DNA of 64,000 bases, taken from contig JADJQP010000003.1 in the NCBI GenBank assembly GCA_016712665.1, positions 124,001 through 188,000 on the forward strand, in the 5' to 3' direction. The translations under genes were made by a program, and so were the position numbers. The stretch comes from Bacteroidota bacterium (GTDB lineage Bacteria; Bacteroidota; Bacteroidia; Chitinophagales; Chitinophagaceae). Under the pieces are notes generated by a model that worked only from the letters and a program-made list of their open reading frames with translations, had not been told where the DNA came from and searched no databases. Shown one piece after another: positions 60,593 through 64,000 of this stretch (within the stretch, counting starts at the first letter, position 1; each line of letters starts with the position of its first letter).

Positions 60593-63299
60593 TTAGTTTT
60601 TGATGATTTTAATATTTGTGTACCCCTTTGCAGTAAGAATATATACACCATTTGCTAGGCGTCCGATATCCAGGTCGTACTGCGACTTAGCATTTGACAA
60701 ATCGATTTCCATCACCTTTTGTCCCATCATGTCAAACAAGCCAACTTTTTTAAGCTCAGGAGGAAACTCAATGGTAATATGGCCCGTGGTAGGATTTGGA
60801 TACACAAAAATACCATCTGACAATGTAGACATGCTACATTATTTTCATTTTAGTCGCTTTCAATTGGCGCACCTGCTGAACAACCGTTAAAGGCCTGAGC
60901 AACAAAACAGAGGTGGTTTTAGCTAAAAAACCCGGATTCATTTGTACATACGAAGTCGGCTCCGCATCGAATTTTACATGGCTTCCACTATCGATAATGA
61001 CGGTACCGCTGGTTCGAATATAGGTTTGAGATTGCGTTAAAAAATTAGAATAAGGGGAGGTCGAAATCGTAATATCAATATCACATATGTTTGATGGTTT
61101 TATTTTGAAACAAAAATATCAGCTTCGTAAAGAGAAGGGGTTCATAACTGCCTAAAGTGGTTGGGTACAAATTATTGCAGGGGTAAGGGAGGCACTCATT
61201 ATCTGTACTGCCCGTAATATATATATCCCCAGATTTATCAATCGCAAGACCTCCACATTGAGCCCAGCCAGGAGTAGCCCCTTGACCAAGATAACAATGA
61301 ATGGGACAATTCTGCAGCTGCCGATATAAGTACTATACAAAAGGCTATCGCCCGATGCTTTTAACTTTGTGACAAACATATCACCGAGTCCGTTGTAAGT
61401 ATCATCAAAACAACCAATGGTTACAAGCAAATCTATGGAATCTGAAACCGCCAAAATCATATTCCCCATTGAGTCGATCTGTATTTCTGTACTCTCCTCC
61501 TTGCCAATACCACCAAAAAAAGTCGAGTAAAGAAGATTTGTGCCACTGGGATCAAACTTTGCAATAAAGACATCACTGGGGCCCTTAAGGGAATCCGCAA
61601 AACAACCTGGCGTTGTTGGAAAATCGGGTGAAGCGGTATTACCTAATACATAAATATTGCCTTGTTGATCTAACTTAACGCTGGTTGCCTTATCTGAAGA
61701 GTCCCCCCCAATAAAACTCAGATTCAATAAAACACAGTTAGGATTGAATATGGCAAGAAACGCATCAGTAGATCCCCCATTGAATGTTGAATCAAAAGAA
61801 CTTGGATACATTAAAGATGGGGACCCATTTCTAATACTCCCTACGACATACATATTGCCGGCTGCATCCACTTCAATCGAATTACCCCTTGAACCAAAAG
61901 CCCCAAATAGTGAACTTCCTACCAGATTGAGATTTGAGTCCAATTTTGCTACCAAAACCGCCCTACCGGATGGTGGAGAACATAAAAAAAAGTATCACTT
62001 ATGGGGGGAAATGGGCCACCAGGAGGATAGCCAACAGGCGGAAAAAAGGGTTGAGATGGATACCAACAATCGCCAGTAAAATAAACATTCTTCTGAGAAT
62101 CGGTTTTTACGGATCGCATGGGATGGTCGCCATAATTCCCGTAAATAGGCCAGTTAAGTAAAACGCTGTCGCCATTTGGAGTCAATATTCCGTAAAATCC
62201 AGGGTCCGTCGTAAGCGTGTAAAGTTCTCCCACAATATGTATGGTTTTATCAAACCGTAGATGGATATCATGTGCCATATTGGCCCCATTAACACTAGAA
62301 ATAAAAGTTGCAAAAAGTAATGAACTACCATCGCTGCTTAACTTCAAAACTACTATGTTCCATGCGGCAAATCCAAAATAATTGTACTGGCCTGCATTTA
62401 AATAAGAATTTCCTGCAGCCATTGAGTAATAATGGCCGGTAATATAGGCTTGATTGCTATCATCCACTACAATTGCTGTACCATAGTCCGGCACACCTGA
62501 TCCAATAAATGTCGAATATACCAAAGGATCGATAACCAAGTCCTTAGTATGATCATAAGCACCCAAATCAAATACAATATTTCCGTCTGTATCCTTTTTA
62601 AATTTACAGGGTATTACTTTTTTCTCTCCATCTATCATTTGATAGCTAAGTAATTTGGTATTTTTCACCTCACCGAATCGAGTTTCAAAAATCCATTCAC
62701 CGGCTTCATTGATATAAGAATGTTCGCTACCGTCAAGCTGCATTTTAATTTTGCGTACATCTGCACCCGGTTTTAGAATATAATCATATCGAAGACTATT
62801 ATCTTCAAAATAATAACGCATATCAATGTTGTCATACACTGATGAAATGGCCACTTCTTTGTATAATCCTACATATCCTTTTGAATGAGAAGGATCACCA
62901 CTTGTTAGGTAATTATGGTAGGTCTTACTCTTTTCTTTTCCTATTGCCTTGGCATTTTCATTGCGCCCCTGCAAAATTATTTCAATCACATGCCCAAATA
63001 CCTCCATTTCAGGGAGCTGAGGTTTTTTACCTGACTTAGAGGAAGAAAAGGGTTCCACCTTTTCGAGCGGCACTTCTTTCAACTCAAAAAAATCATACAA
63101 AATTCCCTTCTTAGTAATTAAAGCATTCAATCCTCCAAGCTGAGCCTTATACAAAATATCGGCATGCCACTGTCCTTTGTTTTCAATTAAAATATTGTTG
63201 ACTGTGCGTATTTAAGGAAGCGCTGAGTTGTGCATCCTTTGCATTAACAGCAGTAAAAGAGAAAAAAAATAACGCAAATAAGGAAAGTAGTTTATTCAT
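60593..63299 (-). pseudogene. SBBP-repeat T9SS surface protein, paralogue 3, multiple frameshifts
   Basis: Start at 63299 (MNKLLSLFALFFFSFTAVNA). An extra base near 63190 separates the signal peptide from IENKGQWHADILYKAQLGG. Further shifts lie near 61960, 61310, 61130 and 60850. The reconstructed order is the N-terminal domain, SBBP repeats (DQQGNIYVLGNTASPDFPTT), a domain with SGTVIIDSGSHVKFDAE, and a T9SS tail (GIFVYPNPTTGHITIEF ... NIKIIKN). It has more indels than any other gene here, so real decay is possible in addition to sequence error. Confidence 0.75.
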
Positions 63300-63377
63300 G
63301 ATATTTATTTTTTATGTGACCAATAATGTGACTTGTAGTAAAGGTACAAATAAATATTTTGATTACCTTTCCCTTTA

Positions 63378-63490
63378 CTCAATAATTACTTTCTCCACTG
63401 CCCTGCTTCCCTGGATATTTCTAATTTCCTTCTCACGAATAAAATACATACCAGTTGCAAGTTTCTCACGAATGATGTATGGACTGCTTT
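63378..63490 (-). pseudogene. T9SS tail remnant at chimeric junction
   Basis: The minus frame reads KSSPYIIREKLATGMYFIRE, then KEIRNIQGSRAVEKVIIE and a stop. It is the last 38 residues of an SBBP-type protein like paralogues 1 and 2. Upstream of KSSPY the sequence switches abruptly to the intergenic repeat also found at 59379. Confidence 0.7.
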
Positions 63491-63655
63491 TTACTCATTG
63501 CATAATCATGGACGTGTTGACTATTAGGGCCAGAATAGTAGCGCGATACTACTTACACTCTAAACTATATACAAGATTCGGTAATGAATCATACTGGTAT
63601 ATATTCAGTTGACGAAAACATCACTACTGATTGCTTCTCATTTTTTCAAAAATAT
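63488..63655. repeat. Duplicated intergenic segment (copy 2)
   Basis: Matches 59379-59515 with a few substitutions, then diverges (63625-63655) before the coding module resumes. Confidence 0.8.
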
Positions 63656-64000
63656 CTACTTCCCTTCCAATTCATCTAAGCGCTTTTGCATGTCCTCCAT
63701 TTTCTTATTTAGTTCAATGAGATGTAAGGTGAGTTCTTCTACCTTTTGTAATAGCTTCGCATCCATTTTGCCCAAGTCAATTCCGTTCTCAACCACCTCT
63801 GCTGCTGAAGGCACGTCAGGAAGATGCTGATGTTGTTTAATATACCATTCTACTTCAGGTAAACTGGCCAATTGATAGTCCTTCGCAAATACATAATCTG
63901 ACCATTCCGCATTCGATTTCACAGCCACTTTTACCTTCTCCGTCAATATACCCTCTTCTACAAACAAACGGTAGCCGGAGGGTGTAGTAACGGTTCCGAT
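63656..64000 (-). CDS. Tail-fibre-like protein, C-terminal module (partial)
   Basis: At least 103 residues of an intact frame, cut by the window edge. It has GILTEKVKVAVKSNAEWSDY, LASLPEVEWYIKQHQHLPDV and PSAAEVVENGIDLGKMDAKL, then a C-terminal coiled coil (LHLIELNKKMEDMQKRLDEL). This end module is shared by many Bacteroidota surface-fibre proteins. It is nearly the same as the broken copy at 59547-59950. Confidence 0.8.
   Translation of the reverse strand: MGTVTTPSGYRLFVEEGILTEKVKVAVKSNAEWSDYVFAKDYQLASLPEVEWYIKQHQHLPDVPSAAEVVENGIDLGKMDAKLLQKVEELTLHLIELNKKMEDMQKRLDELEGK

Noticed and set aside
59547..64000. Prophage, suggested by tail-fibre-like proteins
   Set aside because: The end module is common in Bacteroidota secreted surface proteins, and no capsid, portal, terminase or integrase gene is nearby.

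Overview
The window comes from a Bacteroidota genome, probably a gliding or T9SS-bearing member of the Chitinophagales/Sphingobacteriales type. Evidence: many secreted proteins end in type IX secretion (T9SS) sorting domains; there is a GldD lipoprotein, an S46 dipeptidyl-peptidase, SBBP-repeat surface proteins, and promoters with the Bacteroidota -7 element TAnnTTTG. The sequence is AT-rich. No rRNA, tRNA, CRISPR array or prophage is recognisable.

Region 1 (1 to about 15,000) is an accessory island. Small genes, nearly all on the minus strand, are separated by 120-150 bp imperfect palindromes that look like integron attC sites: outer boxes of the form AAC...GTT, with an inner arm pair. No integrase is seen, so this resembles a cluster of attC sites lacking an integrase (CALIN) or the tail of a chromosomal integron. 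The cassettes carry toxin-antitoxin modules (DUF5615/DUF433, RelE plus antitoxin, a class II Fic protein, an orphan antitoxin), a TauE/SafE exporter, a LAS-type metallopeptidase-like membrane protein, small membrane and secreted proteins, an outer-membrane beta-barrel and a large thermolysin-like (M4) T9SS protease. An IS3-family element (5047-6336) splits one attC. A three-copy repeat of 130-195 bp adds to the mosaic.

Region 2 (15,000-39,900) is ordinary chromosome: katG, a GH18 chitinase next to an S33 lipoprotein hydrolase, a beta carbonic anhydrase, a quinone reductase, a cation efflux protein and a POT peptide transporter, ccmB, dnaB, gldD with a DUF3109 protein, a large sortilin-like T9SS protein, a DPP11-like peptidase and thymidine kinase.

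Region 3 (39,900-51,800) holds a T9SS protein, a striking array of twelve 22-bp units each containing a 13-bp dyad, CoA-transferase subunit B, a Cys/Met-metabolism PLP enzyme, pyruvate dehydrogenase E2, the compact operon ribD-eamA-yigZ, a photolyase and queA.

Region 4 (51,800-64,000) is a cluster of three paralogous SBBP-repeat T9SS surface proteins, with a class III Fic gene between two of them. It also holds two copies of a tail-fibre-like C-terminal module, duplicated fragments and a chimeric junction.

Many conserved genes (katG twice, pdhC, queA, the quinone reductase, the cation efflux gene, relE, the SBBP genes) are broken by single-base indels, often in short homopolymers. This looks more like uncorrected sequencing error than mass pseudogenisation, so broken genes are annotated over their full inferred span.
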